The notes beneath the pieces were generated by a model, which did not search any database, was not told where the DNA came from, and saw nothing but the letters and a program-made list of their open reading frames with translations. From contig NZ_JAFEJT020000006.1 in the NCBI RefSeq assembly GCF_018555435.2, positions 1 to 64,000 on the forward strand: DNA of 64,000 nucleotides. The letters run 5' to 3'. The position numbers and the translations under genes are program-made. Origin of the DNA: Bifidobacterium amazonense (GTDB lineage Bacteria > Actinomycetota > Actinomycetes > Actinomycetales > Bifidobacteriaceae). This document shows positions 7,990 through 16,722 of this stretch, one piece after another (positions within the stretch are counted from its first letter, which is position 1; the number at the start of each line of letters is the position of its first letter).

Positions 7990-9585
7990 ATGACCGGGCA
8001 TGATTGTGCGGGATTCGCCGAGTGGGCGGCATGGTATTCGCAGCGGACGAACCGATCGTTGGCCGGCATGACGGTCTCTGTGCCGAGCGTTCAGCCAACC
8101 GACGTGGCGGATGCGGCGGACGGTACGGTAGATAATGCTACGGCCGGTGCGGCGCACGGCACGGCCGACAATGCAATGCACGCTTCGGCGCAATCGTTGC
8201 GTTTCGCCGATGCGGCCGCGCAGTGGGGCATGATCGTCGCTCACGACGATATGGATGCCATCGGCAACGCGTCCGACGTGTCCGACGCGGACGACGCGGC
8301 CGGGACCCGTCCCATCCGCCCCGGCGACGACGTGCCGGACGCGCGCGAACTGAGCGGCGGGGATGCGATCGACTACGCCGAGTCGCATATGGCCGTGCTG
8401 CGCGCACTGATGTCGCAGCTGCGGCAAACCGTTGATTTCACTGGGATTCGCATCGCCGTATGCCTGGTGCTGGAGCCGAAGACCGCGGTGCTGCTGCGTA
8501 CGCTGCGCGCGGCCGGCGCGACGGTCGGAGTGTTCGCGGACCCGTCGGAGACGGATCAGCGCGTCGCCGACCAGCTGCGCCGCGAAGGCATCGCCGTGGA
8601 GGCGGACGTCCGTTGGACGCCCGAGGAGACGCAGGCCGGTGCGCTACGGCTGTTGGATACGATCCGCCCGCAGATCATCATCGATGACGGTGCAAGCTTC
8701 GCTCGTCTGGCCGCGGATCGCCGCCCCGCACTGCTGGCCGACGATTTCATCGGCGTGGCCGAGGAGACGACGAGCGGCGTGCGCGCATTCCAGGCCATGC
8801 AGGACGCGGGGGCGCTCACGTTCCCGGTGATCGCGGTCAATGACAGCGTGCTCAAAACCGGGTTCGACAACGTGCACGGCACCGGCGAGACCTGCGTGAC
8901 GACGATGCAGGAGCTGCTCGGCGCGCACTGTTTCGACGGTCGGCGCGTGGCCGTGGTCGGCTATGGTCCGGTGGGCCGCGGTTTCGCGATGCGTGTGCGC
9001 GCGCTCGGCGCGACGGTGACCGTATGCGACACGGATCCGGTGGCCGCGCTCAGAGCCGTGTTCGACGGATTCGCCGCGCGGGACATCGACGACGCCGTGG
9101 CCGCGGCGGACTTCGTCATATCGGCGACCGGCGTACGGCATACGATCGCGTTGGAGCATATGCGTCTGATGCGCGAGGGGACCGTGCTGTCGGTGATCGG
9201 CGGCATCGCGAACGAGATCGCGCTCGACGACATCCCCGACTTCCGTCACGACAACGCGCGCAGCATCGGCACGATCGCCGTGCCGGACGGTCCGACGCTC
9301 ACCCTGCTGGCGGAGGGCGACGGCGTCAACTACACGGCCGGCGGCGGCAATCCGATCGAGATCATGGACTTGAGTTTTGCCGTGCAGGCGAGCGCGGTCG
9401 CCTATCTGCTCGCCCATCGCGGCATGGCGGTCGCCCCGCTCTCCCCCGGCCTGCACCGGCTCGATGCGGAATCCGATCGACGCATCGCGCGCATCGCGCT
9501 TGCGGTGCGCGGCCAGTCGGCCAGCCACGCCGTCGCGGACAACGGCTACGACTGGCGGCTCACCCGCTTCGCCGACGCCAACTGA
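7990..9585 (+). CDS. S-adenosylhomocysteine hydrolase family protein
   Basis: Protein of 531 residues. The C-terminal two thirds matches adenosylhomocysteinase: GTGETCVTTMQELL, then the NAD-binding Rossmann motif AVVGYGPVGRGFAMRVRALGA, then a conserved VLSVIGGIANEIALDDI stretch. The family splits S-adenosyl-homocysteine into adenosine and homocysteine. The first 140 residues are lineage-specific, with an Asp/Ala/Thr low-complexity segment (about 40-115). The protein is longer than typical AhcY (430-490) and lacks the usual C-terminal KPDHYRY tail, so it may be a divergent relative. AAGGAGG 7 nt before ATG 7990 fixes the start. An amidohydrolase of the nucleoside-deaminase type follows, suggesting a SAH/adenosine salvage pair. 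Confidence 0.8.
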   Translation: MTGHDCAGFAEWAAWYSQRTNRSLAGMTVSVPSVQPTDVADAADGTVDNATAGAAHGTADNAMHASAQSLRFADAAAQWGMIVAHDDMDAIGNASDVSDADDAAGTRPIRPGDDVPDARELSGGDAIDYAESHMAVLRALMSQLRQTVDFTGIRIAVCLVLEPKTAVLLRTLRAAGATVGVFADPSETDQRVADQLRREGIAVEADVRWTPEETQAGALRLLDTIRPQIIIDDGASFARLAADRRPALLADDFIGVAEETTSGVRAFQAMQDAGALTFPVIAVNDSVLKTGFDNVHGTGETCVTTMQELLGAHCFDGRRVAVVGYGPVGRGFAMRVRALGATVTVCDTDPVAALRAVFDGFAARDIDDAVAAADFVISATGVRHTIALEHMRLMREGTVLSVIGGIANEIALDDIPDFRHDNARSIGTIAVPDGPTLTLLAEGDGVNYTAGGGNPIEIMDLSFAVQASAVAYLLAHRGMAVAPLSPGLHRLDAESDRRIARIALAVRGQSASHAVADNGYDWRLTRFADAN

Positions 9586-9736
9586 CACCGGATCCGAACC
9601 CAGCGTCTCCGCTCATACCGTGTCCAGCGCGCCCGGCAGGCCCATCAGGCCCGGCCGATCCTCGCCGAGAGCGCCCGCACGACACGGCCACGCCCCGCCA
9701 TTCGAGACGGCCACCACCAACCGGTATAAAGGAACC

Positions 9737-11134
9737 ATGACCACAACCGACGATTTCGACCCGCTGTATGCGGCCGCGCATCCGGCGCCATTGACCGAGG
9801 TGACGCTGTACAGCGCCCCGCTCATCATCCCCGTGACCGGCCCGGTGATCCTGGACGGCGCGATCGCCGTGTCCGGCAGCCGCGTGGTGCATGTCGGCAC
9901 GCGACGCTGGGTGCTCGACACGCTCAGGCAGGACATGGCCGCGAACGCCCGCATTGAGGAGCATCACTGGCATGGCGTGATCACGCCCGGCCTGATCAAT
10001 GCGCACACGCACCTGCAGTACACGAACATGTCCGAGGTGGGCCGCGGCACGTACCAGAGCTTCCGCGACTGGGAGCTCGGCTTCAACCCGGTGTACGAGC
10101 GGCTGTGCGAGGAGGGCGACTGGAAGGCGTCGGCCGAAGAGGGCGCGCGCATGATGGTCGAGGCGGGCACCACCGCCGCGGCCGACATCGTCACCGACCC
10201 GGAGGCGGCCGGCGCGCTCGCCTCGCAGGGCATGCACGGCGTGGCCTACTGGGAGGTGATGGACTGGCGCAACGACGAGTGGCGCAAGGTCGGCGTGCGC
10301 GAGCTCGTGCGTCACTTGGGCCGTATGCGCGCGGAGGACCTGCCGAGCGTGGGCATCAGCCCGCACGCGCCGTACACGCTGGAGACCGCGCCGTTCGTGG
10401 ATCTGCCGGACATCGCGCGCCAGCTCGACATGCGTCTGCACATCCACTTGGCGGAAACGCCGATGGAGGCCGGCGCACACGGCGCGGAAGGCACGTTGTC
10501 CACGTATTCGGCGGCGTCGTGGCGCGACGAGAACTGGACCAGCTACCAGCAGCTCAAGGATGCGGGCCAGGGCGCGTCCGCGATCCAGTTCCTCGACCAG
10601 TTGGGTTCGCTCGGCCCGGACGTGCATATCGCGCACGGCGTGTGGGCCGACGCGGAGGATCGTCGCATCCTGCGCCAGCGCGGGGTCGGCGTCGCGCTGT
10701 GTCCGCGGTCGAATAGGATCACCGTGACCGGCCGCGATGCGCCGATCCGCGAGTATCTGGAGGAAGGCAATCTGCTGGCGGTCGGCACGGATTCGCTGTC
10801 GAGCTCGCCGAGCCTGGATGTGCTCGACGATGTGGCGATGCTGTACGATCTGGCCCGCGAGCAAGGGTATGCCGGCGACGATCTGTCGCACCGGCTGATC
10901 CGCATGATGACGCTCGGCGGCGCGCAGGAGCTCGGCATGCACGTCGGCGCGGGCCGTATCGGCCAGATCAACGCGGGCGCGATGGCCGACCTCGCGTTCT
11001 TCGACGTGCCCGTGTACGTGGCCACGCCGCGCGGCATCGAGGACACGCTCGAGGAGCTCGTCCGCCACGGCGCCGGCACCAACCGCGCCACCGTCATCTC
11101 CGGCCGCGTCGTCTACAACGACGGCGCGTTCTAG
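9737..11134 (+). CDS. Amidohydrolase, SAH/MTA/5'-deoxyadenosine deaminase type
   Basis: Protein of 465 residues of the metal-dependent amidohydrolase superfamily. Visible are the first metal motif INAHTHLQY (about residue 90), a GISPHAPYT stretch, HIHLAETPME (metal His and Glu), an H in HIAHGVWAD, and AVGTDSLSSSPSLD with the terminal metal Asp. The subfamily includes deaminases of S-adenosylhomocysteine, methylthioadenosine and 5'-deoxyadenosine, and guanine/atrazine chlorohydrolase relatives. It stands 151 nt after a SAH hydrolase homologue on the same strand, which favours an adenosyl substrate. AAAGGAA precedes the ATG at 9737. Exact substrate is inference. Confidence 0.82.
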   Translation: MTTTDDFDPLYAAAHPAPLTEVTLYSAPLIIPVTGPVILDGAIAVSGSRVVHVGTRRWVLDTLRQDMAANARIEEHHWHGVITPGLINAHTHLQYTNMSEVGRGTYQSFRDWELGFNPVYERLCEEGDWKASAEEGARMMVEAGTTAAADIVTDPEAAGALASQGMHGVAYWEVMDWRNDEWRKVGVRELVRHLGRMRAEDLPSVGISPHAPYTLETAPFVDLPDIARQLDMRLHIHLAETPMEAGAHGAEGTLSTYSAASWRDENWTSYQQLKDAGQGASAIQFLDQLGSLGPDVHIAHGVWADAEDRRILRQRGVGVALCPRSNRITVTGRDAPIREYLEEGNLLAVGTDSLSSSPSLDVLDDVAMLYDLAREQGYAGDDLSHRLIRMMTLGGAQELGMHVGAGRIGQINAGAMADLAFFDVPVYVATPRGIEDTLEELVRHGAGTNRATVISGRVVYNDGAF

Positions 11135-11165
11135 TGGCCGGTCGCACCATCCTCTGTTGGCCAGG

Positions 11166-11392
11166 AACCAACGCAAAATGTCACCATGGCGTTGGTTTCT
11201 GTCCAGTAACCCCGGCGGCTCTCCATAAACCAACGCTCATACGCCGCTTCGTGTTGGTTTATGGCCAGCAGCCCCGGCAAGCTCCCACGAACCAACGCTT
11301 ATACGCCGTTTTGCGTTGGTTTCCGACCAGTAATGCCCGTACTCTCCACAGACAAACGCTTATACGCCGTTTCGTGTTGGTTTGTGGAGAGT
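11166..11392. repeat. Motif array B: four hairpin units of about 62 bp
   Basis: Four consecutive units carry the inverted word AACCAACGC ... GYGTTGGTT around a conserved centre TTATACGCCGTTT: 11166-11197, 11225-11262, 11290-11322 and 11339-11392. Spacer words CCAGTAA and CCCCGGC recur between units. The last unit is a long near-perfect hairpin closed by GTACTCTCCACA/TGTGGAGAGTAC. The array fills the gene-free stretch 11135-11444 between two plus-strand genes. Open frames here only reflect the repeats. Confidence 0.85.
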
Positions 11393-11444
11393 ACGGAGCC
11401 GTGGCGGTTTCGGCGGCTTCCATCAATCACAAGGAGTTTTCGAT

Positions 11445-11993
11445 ATGAGCATCGCATTGGAGAACATGAGCGAATACGCACGTTCCGTCGTGGAACGGCT
11501 CGGACTCGAGGCGCATCCGGAGGGCGGCTGGTACGTGCGCGACTGGCAGTCGCCGATCGGCGCGCCCGAGCCGGCCGCCGACCGTCCGCTCGCCTCGCTG
11601 ATCTACTTCCTGCTGCCGGAGGGCGACGCAAGCGCCTGGCACAAGGTCGACGCGGACGAACTGTGGCTGTGGCACGGCCCGGCGACCGTCACGCTGGAAC
11701 TCGGCGGCAGCGGCGACCAGCCGGCCGACGATCCGGCCGGAATCAAGACGATCGTGCTCGGTTCCGGTATCGCGGACGCCGGTGCGACTGATACAGCCGA
11801 TCAGGCACACGATGATTCGGCTCATGCATCGGCCGACCTCGCTTCCGGCGGTCCGGTGCCGACCGCAACTCCGGTCGGTCACGAGGTCGTCCCCGCCGGC
11901 GTGTGGCAGCGCACCGTTCCCGGCCCCGGCGACGCGCTCGTCTCCTGCGTCGTCTCCCCCGGATTCACGTTCGCCGGCTTCACCCTGCAGTGA
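11445..11993 (+). CDS. Cupin domain protein (DUF985 type)
   Basis: Protein of 182 residues. The DUF985 cupin signature is visible: LGLEAHPEGGWYVRDWQS near residue 20, LIYFLLPEGDASAWHKVDADELWLWHGP near 50-75 and a final VSCVVSPGFTFAGFTL. The fold is a small beta barrel; the biochemical role is not known for most members. A low-complexity Ala/Asp segment (about 108-142) is inserted before the last strands. AAGGAG 9 nt before the ATG at 11445 sets the start. It lies directly after array B. Confidence 0.85.
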   Translation: MSIALENMSEYARSVVERLGLEAHPEGGWYVRDWQSPIGAPEPAADRPLASLIYFLLPEGDASAWHKVDADELWLWHGPATVTLELGGSGDQPADDPAGIKTIVLGSGIADAGATDTADQAHDDSAHASADLASGGPVPTATPVGHEVVPAGVWQRTVPGPGDALVSCVVSPGFTFAGFTLQ

Positions 11994-12072
11994 CGCCGAT
12001 CCGGCGCCGATCCGATAACGCGCCATAGCCAAAGGCGATGGCCTTCGGCGCGCGTCCGTAATGGGCTGGCCG

Positions 12073-12078
12073 TAGAAT
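12073..12078 (+). promoter_or_regulatory. Putative -10 box of the amino-acid transporter operon
   Basis: TAGAAT stands 7 nt before an in-frame ATG (12086) and 125 nt before the preferred start. A convincing -35 was not found. An identical TAGAAT occurs before the permease gene (13200-13205). Confidence 0.4.
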
Positions 12079-12202
12079 TGGCGCGATGCGCCAAACCGCA
12101 GGCCGCCGATTCCCATATGCCGTGCAGATCCCGCATAGTCGATCCCGCATGGTCAGGCCGCGAACGCGCAGATCAGATTCAGGAATAGAGAGGAAAACCA
12201 TC

Positions 12203-13075
12203 ATGTTCACCAAGAAGGGCCTTGTCCGCGCGGCCGTCGCCACGGTCAGCACCGTCGCGCTCGCGTTCTCCGCGGCGTGCGGTTCGTCCAACAACAACAG
12301 CGACGCCAACGCAAGCTCCAACGCCGACAGCTCCGATATCACGCAGCAGACCGTCACCCCGGGCAAGCTCACCATCGCCACCGGCGACCCGGCGTACGAG
12401 CCGTGGGTCATGAACGACAAGCCGGAGTCCGGCGAGGGCTTCGAGGCCGCGCTCGCGTACGACGTGGCCGAAAAGCTCGGCTTCGACAAGTCCGACGTCG
12501 TCTGGACGCGCACCACGTTCGACTCGGCCATCGCCCCGGGCGCCAAGGACTGGGATCTCAACATCCAGCAGTTCGGCATCACCGACGAGCGCAAGCAGGC
12601 CGTCGACTTCTCGTCCGGCTACTACAAGGACACGCAGTCGGTCGTCGTCAAGAAGGACGGCAAGTTCGCGTCCGCCACGTCGCTCGCCGATCTTAAGGAT
12701 GCGGTGATCGGCGTCATGGTCGGCACGCAGGCGTACACGATCGTCAAGGACAAGATCAAGGACGACATCCAGACCTTCAACGACGACGCCTCGCTCGCGC
12801 AGGCGCTTGAGGCCGGCCAGATCGACGCGCTGGTGACCAACACGGTCGAGAGCGTGTACATGGTCCAGTCCGAGCAGGTCAAGGACGCCAAGGTGCTCGG
12901 CCGCATCGCCGGCTCCGAGGACAAGGACGGCCTGGGCATCGTGCTGCCGAAGGATTCCAAGCTCACGTCGGCCGTCACCAAGGCCGTGGACGATCTGAAC
13001 GCGGACGGCACGCTCAAGCAGCTGCAGGACAAGTGGCTGGCCGAGTACACGACCGATCTGACCGAACTCAAGTAG
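12203..13075 (+). CDS. Amino-acid ABC transporter, substrate-binding lipoprotein
   Basis: Protein of 290 residues. It has a signal peptide with lipobox LAFSAAC (Cys about 24), then a family-3 periplasmic-type binding domain: LTIATGDPAYEPWVMNDKP, YDVAEKLGF, QQFGITDERKQAVDFS and VGTQAYTIVKD. Such proteins capture polar amino acids outside the membrane. The start at 12203 has GAGAGG upstream and leads straight into the signal peptide. An in-frame ATG at 12086 lies 7 nt after TAGAAT and would add 39 residues, burying the signal peptide; it more likely marks the transcript start. The permease and ATPase follow. Confidence 0.92.
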   Translation: MFTKKGLVRAAVATVSTVALAFSAACGSSNNNSDANASSNADSSDITQQTVTPGKLTIATGDPAYEPWVMNDKPESGEGFEAALAYDVAEKLGFDKSDVVWTRTTFDSAIAPGAKDWDLNIQQFGITDERKQAVDFSSGYYKDTQSVVVKKDGKFASATSLADLKDAVIGVMVGTQAYTIVKDKIKDDIQTFNDDASLAQALEAGQIDALVTNTVESVYMVQSEQVKDAKVLGRIAGSEDKDGLGIVLPKDSKLTSAVTKAVDDLNADGTLKQLQDKWLAEYTTDLTELK

Positions 13076-13107
13076 TCGGCCGCATCCCGACATCCGATAT
13101 ACAGACG

Positions 13108-13192
13108 GCCGAACCGGCCCGGGTCGCTTCCGCGACGCACGTTCGCATTGTACGTTCGCATCGCGGAGGCGGCCGGGCGAACCGGTTCGGCC
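13108..13192 (+). terminator. Large intercistronic hairpin between SBP and permease genes
   Basis: Outer 11-bp arms GGCCGAACCGG (13108-13118) and CCGGTTCGGCC (13182-13192) enclose a second stem (CGCTTCCGCGA / TCGCGGAGGCG). No U-tract follows. Such hairpins often terminate partially or protect the upstream mRNA, giving more binding protein than permease. Confidence 0.55.
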
Positions 13193-13213
13193 TTCGCAAT
13201 AGAATCCTTGATT

Positions 13214-14104
13214 ATGGTCGATTCGCAATCCACGCATGATCCCGCCGTCGCGGCCGCGCAGCCGCCGGTGAGCGAGGTCGAACTCTCCCGTCGTGCCTAC
13301 CGGCGCACGCAACAGCTCAAGTCGGTGGTCACGAGTCTCGTCAGCACGATCGTGCTGGCCGTCATCATCGTCACCGGACTCCAGCTCTCCCCCGGCTGGC
13401 CGCGCGTCAAGCAGACGTTCTTCTCCGCCGAATACTTCGCGAAATCGTTCCCGGACGTGCTCGACGGCCTGTGGCTCAACATCAAGGTGCTCGTCATCGC
13501 GGTGATCGGCGTCGCGATCTTCGCCACGATCATCGCGCTCGTGCGCACCAGCAAAAGCCCGGTCATGTTCCCGCTGCGAGCGTTGGCGGCGCTGTACACG
13601 ACCGTCATGCGCGGCATCCCGATGATCGTCATCCTGTATCTGATCGGCTTCGGCATCCCCGGACTCCAGCTCACCAAGCAGCGCATCGACCCGTCGCTGC
13701 TCGGCACGATCGCCGTGATCATGGGCTACAGCGCGTACGTGGCCGAGGTGCTGCGCGCCGGTTTCAACGACGTGCACCCGTCGCAGCGCGCGTCCGCGCG
13801 TTCGCTGGGACTTACGGCCGGGCAGACGACGTGGCTGGTGGTCGTGCCGCAGGCGCTGCGCAAGGTCGCGCCCGCGCTGATGAACGACTTCATCTCGATG
13901 CAGAAGGACGTCGGCCTCATCTCCGTGCTGGGCGCGGTGGATGCGGTGCGCGCGGCGCAGATCGAAGTGGCCAGCTCGTACAACTTCACGCCGTATGTGG
14001 TGGCGAGCCTGCTGTTCATTCTGATGAGCGTGCCGTTCATTCTGTTGAACGACTGGTATTCGGAGCGTCTGCGCAGGCGCGAACAGAGCGGAGGCACGGT
14101 ATGA
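13214..14104 (+). CDS. Amino-acid ABC transporter permease
   Basis: Protein of 296 residues, a membrane subunit of the polar amino-acid uptake family. Hydrophobic segments begin near residue 42 (VVTSLVSTIVLAVIIVTGLQ), with further helices at about 85, 125, 170 and 255. The cytoplasmic coupling loop (EAA-like, ARSLGLTAGQTTWLVVVPQA) lies near 198-217, followed by PALMNDFISMQKDVGLISVLG. The ATG at 13214 was chosen; it has no clear Shine-Dalgarno, but TAGAAT (13200-13205) ends 8 nt upstream, so a leaderless transcript is possible. The stop overlaps the ATPase start by 4 nt. Confidence 0.9.
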   Translation: MVDSQSTHDPAVAAAQPPVSEVELSRRAYRRTQQLKSVVTSLVSTIVLAVIIVTGLQLSPGWPRVKQTFFSAEYFAKSFPDVLDGLWLNIKVLVIAVIGVAIFATIIALVRTSKSPVMFPLRALAALYTTVMRGIPMIVILYLIGFGIPGLQLTKQRIDPSLLGTIAVIMGYSAYVAEVLRAGFNDVHPSQRASARSLGLTAGQTTWLVVVPQALRKVAPALMNDFISMQKDVGLISVLGAVDAVRAAQIEVASSYNFTPYVVASLLFILMSVPFILLNDWYSERLRRREQSGGTV

Positions 14105-14937
14105 GCGGCATCGCGAACAACGGAGCGAACGGTACGAACGTCCAGGTGCGGAACGCCCGAAACGCCGCCGTCGAGCTCGGCGAGGGACTGGTCACCTCGG
14201 CCGAGCTGCCGGTGTTGCGTCTCGACAACATTCGCAAGTCCTTCGGTTCCACGCAGGTGCTGCGCGGCATCTCGTTCGAGGTCAGGCAGCATGAGGTCGT
14301 GGCGCTGCTCGGCCCGTCCGGTTCGGGCAAGTCCACGCTGATGAAGTGCGTGAACCTGCTCGAACAGGTCGACGACGGCCAGATCTGGCTCGGCGACACG
14401 GACATCACCGACCCGCGGGCGAATCAGGACAAGATCCGCGCGCGCATCGGCGTCGTGTTCCAGCAGTTCAACCTGTTCCCACACATGTCGGTGCTCAGGA
14501 ACGTCACGCTCGCCGCGATCAAGGTGCATTACTGGAAGCGCGACCGCGCCGAGGCCCGTGCGCTGGAGCTGCTGGATCGTATCGGCATGCGCGCGAAGGC
14601 GAACTCGTATCCCGACCAGCTGTCCGGCGGCCAGCAGCAGCGTGTGGCGATCGCCCGCGCGCTGATGACCGACCCGGAACTGCTGCTGCTCGACGAGATC
14701 ACGTCCGCGCTCGACCCGATGCTCGTCGGCGAGGTGCTCAACATGGTCGCCGAACTCAAGTCGCAGGGCACGACGATTCTGATGGCCACGCACGAGATGA
14801 GCTTCGCGCACGACGCGGCCGATCGCGTGGTGCTGATGCGTCACGGCGTCATCGCCGAGAACGGCACCCCGCAGCAGGTGATGGACGAATCCGAGGATCC
14901 GGAGACCCGCGAGTTCTTCGCCCACTTCCGCCACTAA
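14101..14937 (+). CDS. Amino-acid ABC transporter ATP-binding protein
   Basis: Protein of 278 residues. After a 40-residue N-terminal extension the GlnQ-type ATPase shows Walker A (GPSGSGKST, about 72), Q-loop (VFQQFNLFPHMSV), signature LSGGQQQRVAIARAL (about 178) and Walker B LLLLDEITSALDP (about 200), then the H-loop in ATHEMSFA. It powers uptake with the permease 4 nt overlap upstream and the binding protein at 12203. The standard Walker B in this family is DEPTSALDP; here Ile replaces Pro, which is unlikely to matter. Confidence 0.94.
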   Translation: MSGIANNGANGTNVQVRNARNAAVELGEGLVTSAELPVLRLDNIRKSFGSTQVLRGISFEVRQHEVVALLGPSGSGKSTLMKCVNLLEQVDDGQIWLGDTDITDPRANQDKIRARIGVVFQQFNLFPHMSVLRNVTLAAIKVHYWKRDRAEARALELLDRIGMRAKANSYPDQLSGGQQQRVAIARALMTDPELLLLDEITSALDPMLVGEVLNMVAELKSQGTTILMATHEMSFAHDAADRVVLMRHGVIAENGTPQQVMDESEDPETREFFAHFRH

Positions 14938-14940
14938 GGA

Positions 14941-15208
14941 ATCGCGCTTCGCGCGATACTGTTTATTGGCGGCGCATCCGCGCCGCGGAGCTCCCCCACC
15001 CGGCTCCGCCGGGAGCCCCCCTCAGTGAGGGGCCTGCGAGGCGTATCACGGCTGTCATGGCCTTCGTTAGCTCTAAGCTTAAATTGTTGGCATAGTGAAG
15101 CTGGCAGTAGCCTCGGCTCCCTCACTGAGGGAGCTGTCAGCCGCAGGCTGACTGAGGGAGCTCCGCGGCCGAAGGCCGCCAGTAACGCAGCATCGCGCTT
15201 CGCGCGAT
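14941..15208. repeat. 268-bp composite palindromic element
   Basis: The element is bounded by two copies of the hairpin word ATCGCGCTTCGCGCGAT (14941-14957 and 15192-15208). Inside, GCCGCGGAGCTCCC (14982-14995) pairs with 15156-15169, and CTCAGTGAGG / CTCACTGAGGGAG words recur, with GTCAGCCGCAGGCTGAC as another hairpin. From memory, the GGGAGCTGTCAGCCGCAGGCTGAC word is widespread between genes in gut bacteria. It lies between convergent genes and could act as a bidirectional terminator. Confidence 0.7.
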
Positions 15209-15220
15209 CCCTTTACTCCG

Positions 15221-16501
15221 TCACTCGGCGGTCAGCCGCTTGGTCTCCTCGACGTTGCGGCCGAGTTCGGCGACGAGGTCGTCGGCCGAATCGAACTTGA
15301 CCTGCGGGCGCAGGAAGCCAGCGAATTCGACGCGCACGCGGTGGCCGTACAGTTCCAGCCAGTCGTCGGTGATCGCATACGATTCGACCACGCGCTCGTG
15401 CAGACCCGTCTTCTCACTGAACGTCGGCTTGGTGCCGATCGAAATCGCCGCCGGCCAACGCCACGGCGAGCCGTCCGCGATGCGCGCGCGATCGTCGGAG
15501 GCGACGCGGTCGGTCGCGGCATTGTCCGCACCGTTCGCGTCGGCGGTGCCGTTCGTGCCGCCGGTCCCGGCATCATCCCCGGCGGCAGCGGACGACTCCC
15601 CGGCCCCGGCCGGCCCCATGTCGACCAGCCATCCCGCGTACACGCCGTCCACCGGCAGATAGCCGACGATCGATCCTTCGTCCAGATTCGCGGTCGGGAA
15701 GCCGATCGTGCGGCCGCGTTCCTCGCCGTGCACCACGACGCCCTCCACCGCATGACGGTGGCCGAGGATCCCGTTCGCGTCCACAATGCGCCCCTGCGAC
15801 AGCAGGTAGCGCACGTTCGTGGAACTCCAGATGCGGTGCAGCCTGGCCTGATGCTTCTTGCTCCACGCTCGCAGCTCCGCCTTCGTCAGACCGGCGAGCG
15901 GGTCGGCCGGCTCGCCCCATTCAACCGGCATGTGCGGCTGGGCGTCGACCGGAATGCGCACGTTGCCGGGACCGGCATCGTCGACGACCTCCAGTTCGAA
16001 CACGCCTGTCGCGGCGGCGAGGTTGGCGATCGCCTTCACATCGCCGGCGCGGTCCTTGCCCATCGCCGCGTCGGAGCCGAGCACGAGCGCGCGCATGCCG
16101 AGCTTGCCGACCATCTGACCGAGGAAGAAACGGTAGGATTTCGCGGCGAACGCCATCGTGTAGCGCACCACCAGCACATGGTCGACGCCCATGTCGCGCA
16201 TCATGCGGATGCGATCGTTCGCGCCGGTAAGCGCCTGCGTGTCCGGCGTGCCCTCCGGCACATCCATGCCGTCATGTTCGGCGGCGTACCGATGCGCCAT
16301 GCCGGGGCGCGGGTCGAACAGCACCACCACGGAAAACGCGCCGAAACGCCGTGCGATCTCCACCGTACGCGCGATCACGGCCTGATGACCGCGGTGCATG
16401 CCGTCGAAGACGCCGATGGTGACCACGGACTTCTTGCTTGTGCTCAGCGTGGGCCAAGCGACCAGTCCGGTCGGATCGGGGGTAAGTCGAGTGATGTTCA
16501 T
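15221..16501 (-). CDS. ribF: Bifunctional riboflavin kinase / FAD synthetase
   Basis: Protein of 426 residues making FMN and FAD from riboflavin in the cytoplasm. The N-terminal adenylyltransferase domain shows VTIGVFDGMHRGHQAVI (HxGH-type, about residue 28); the C-terminal flavokinase shows GRTIGFPTANLDEG (PTAN, about 250) and ends with VRVEFAGFLRPQVKFDS. Between them in the kinase domain lies a low-complexity insert of about 45 residues (plus-strand 15480-15605) rich in Ala/Gly/Asp, not typical for RibF (about 310-330 residues). GAGGAA precedes ATG 16501; an upstream ATG at 16537 has no such site. It follows truB in the same direction across a repeat-filled gap. Confidence 0.95.
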   Translation of the reverse strand: MNITRLTPDPTGLVAWPTLSTSKKSVVTIGVFDGMHRGHQAVIARTVEIARRFGAFSVVVLFDPRPGMAHRYAAEHDGMDVPEGTPDTQALTGANDRIRMMRDMGVDHVLVVRYTMAFAAKSYRFFLGQMVGKLGMRALVLGSDAAMGKDRAGDVKAIANLAAATGVFELEVVDDAGPGNVRIPVDAQPHMPVEWGEPADPLAGLTKAELRAWSKKHQARLHRIWSSTNVRYLLSQGRIVDANGILGHRHAVEGVVVHGEERGRTIGFPTANLDEGSIVGYLPVDGVYAGWLVDMGPAGAGESSAAAGDDAGTGGTNGTADANGADNAATDRVASDDRARIADGSPWRWPAAISIGTKPTFSEKTGLHERVVESYAITDDWLELYGHRVRVEFAGFLRPQVKFDSADDLVAELGRNVEETKRLTAE

Positions 16502-16722
16502 GCCGTTCCTCGTATATCTTGTGTCGTGATTGTTCATGCGCGTATGGCAGCACGCATCCGATGCGATCCAATAACCGCGTCCACTCTAGCAGTTTTCACC
16601 GCTGCCGTCAGCGCCGGCTTGCTCCCCTCCTGGCAGGCATGCCCGCCATGCGGTTCCTCGCCGTCTGGCATGGTCATCCCATCGATGACCCACCCGCAAC
16701 CATCGATCACCAATCAGAACGA

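Noticed and set aside
11134-11448. 104-codon frame through array B
   Set aside because: Its repeated peptide (TLIRRFVLV, LYAVLRWF) arises from the hairpin units; no family and no ribosome site.
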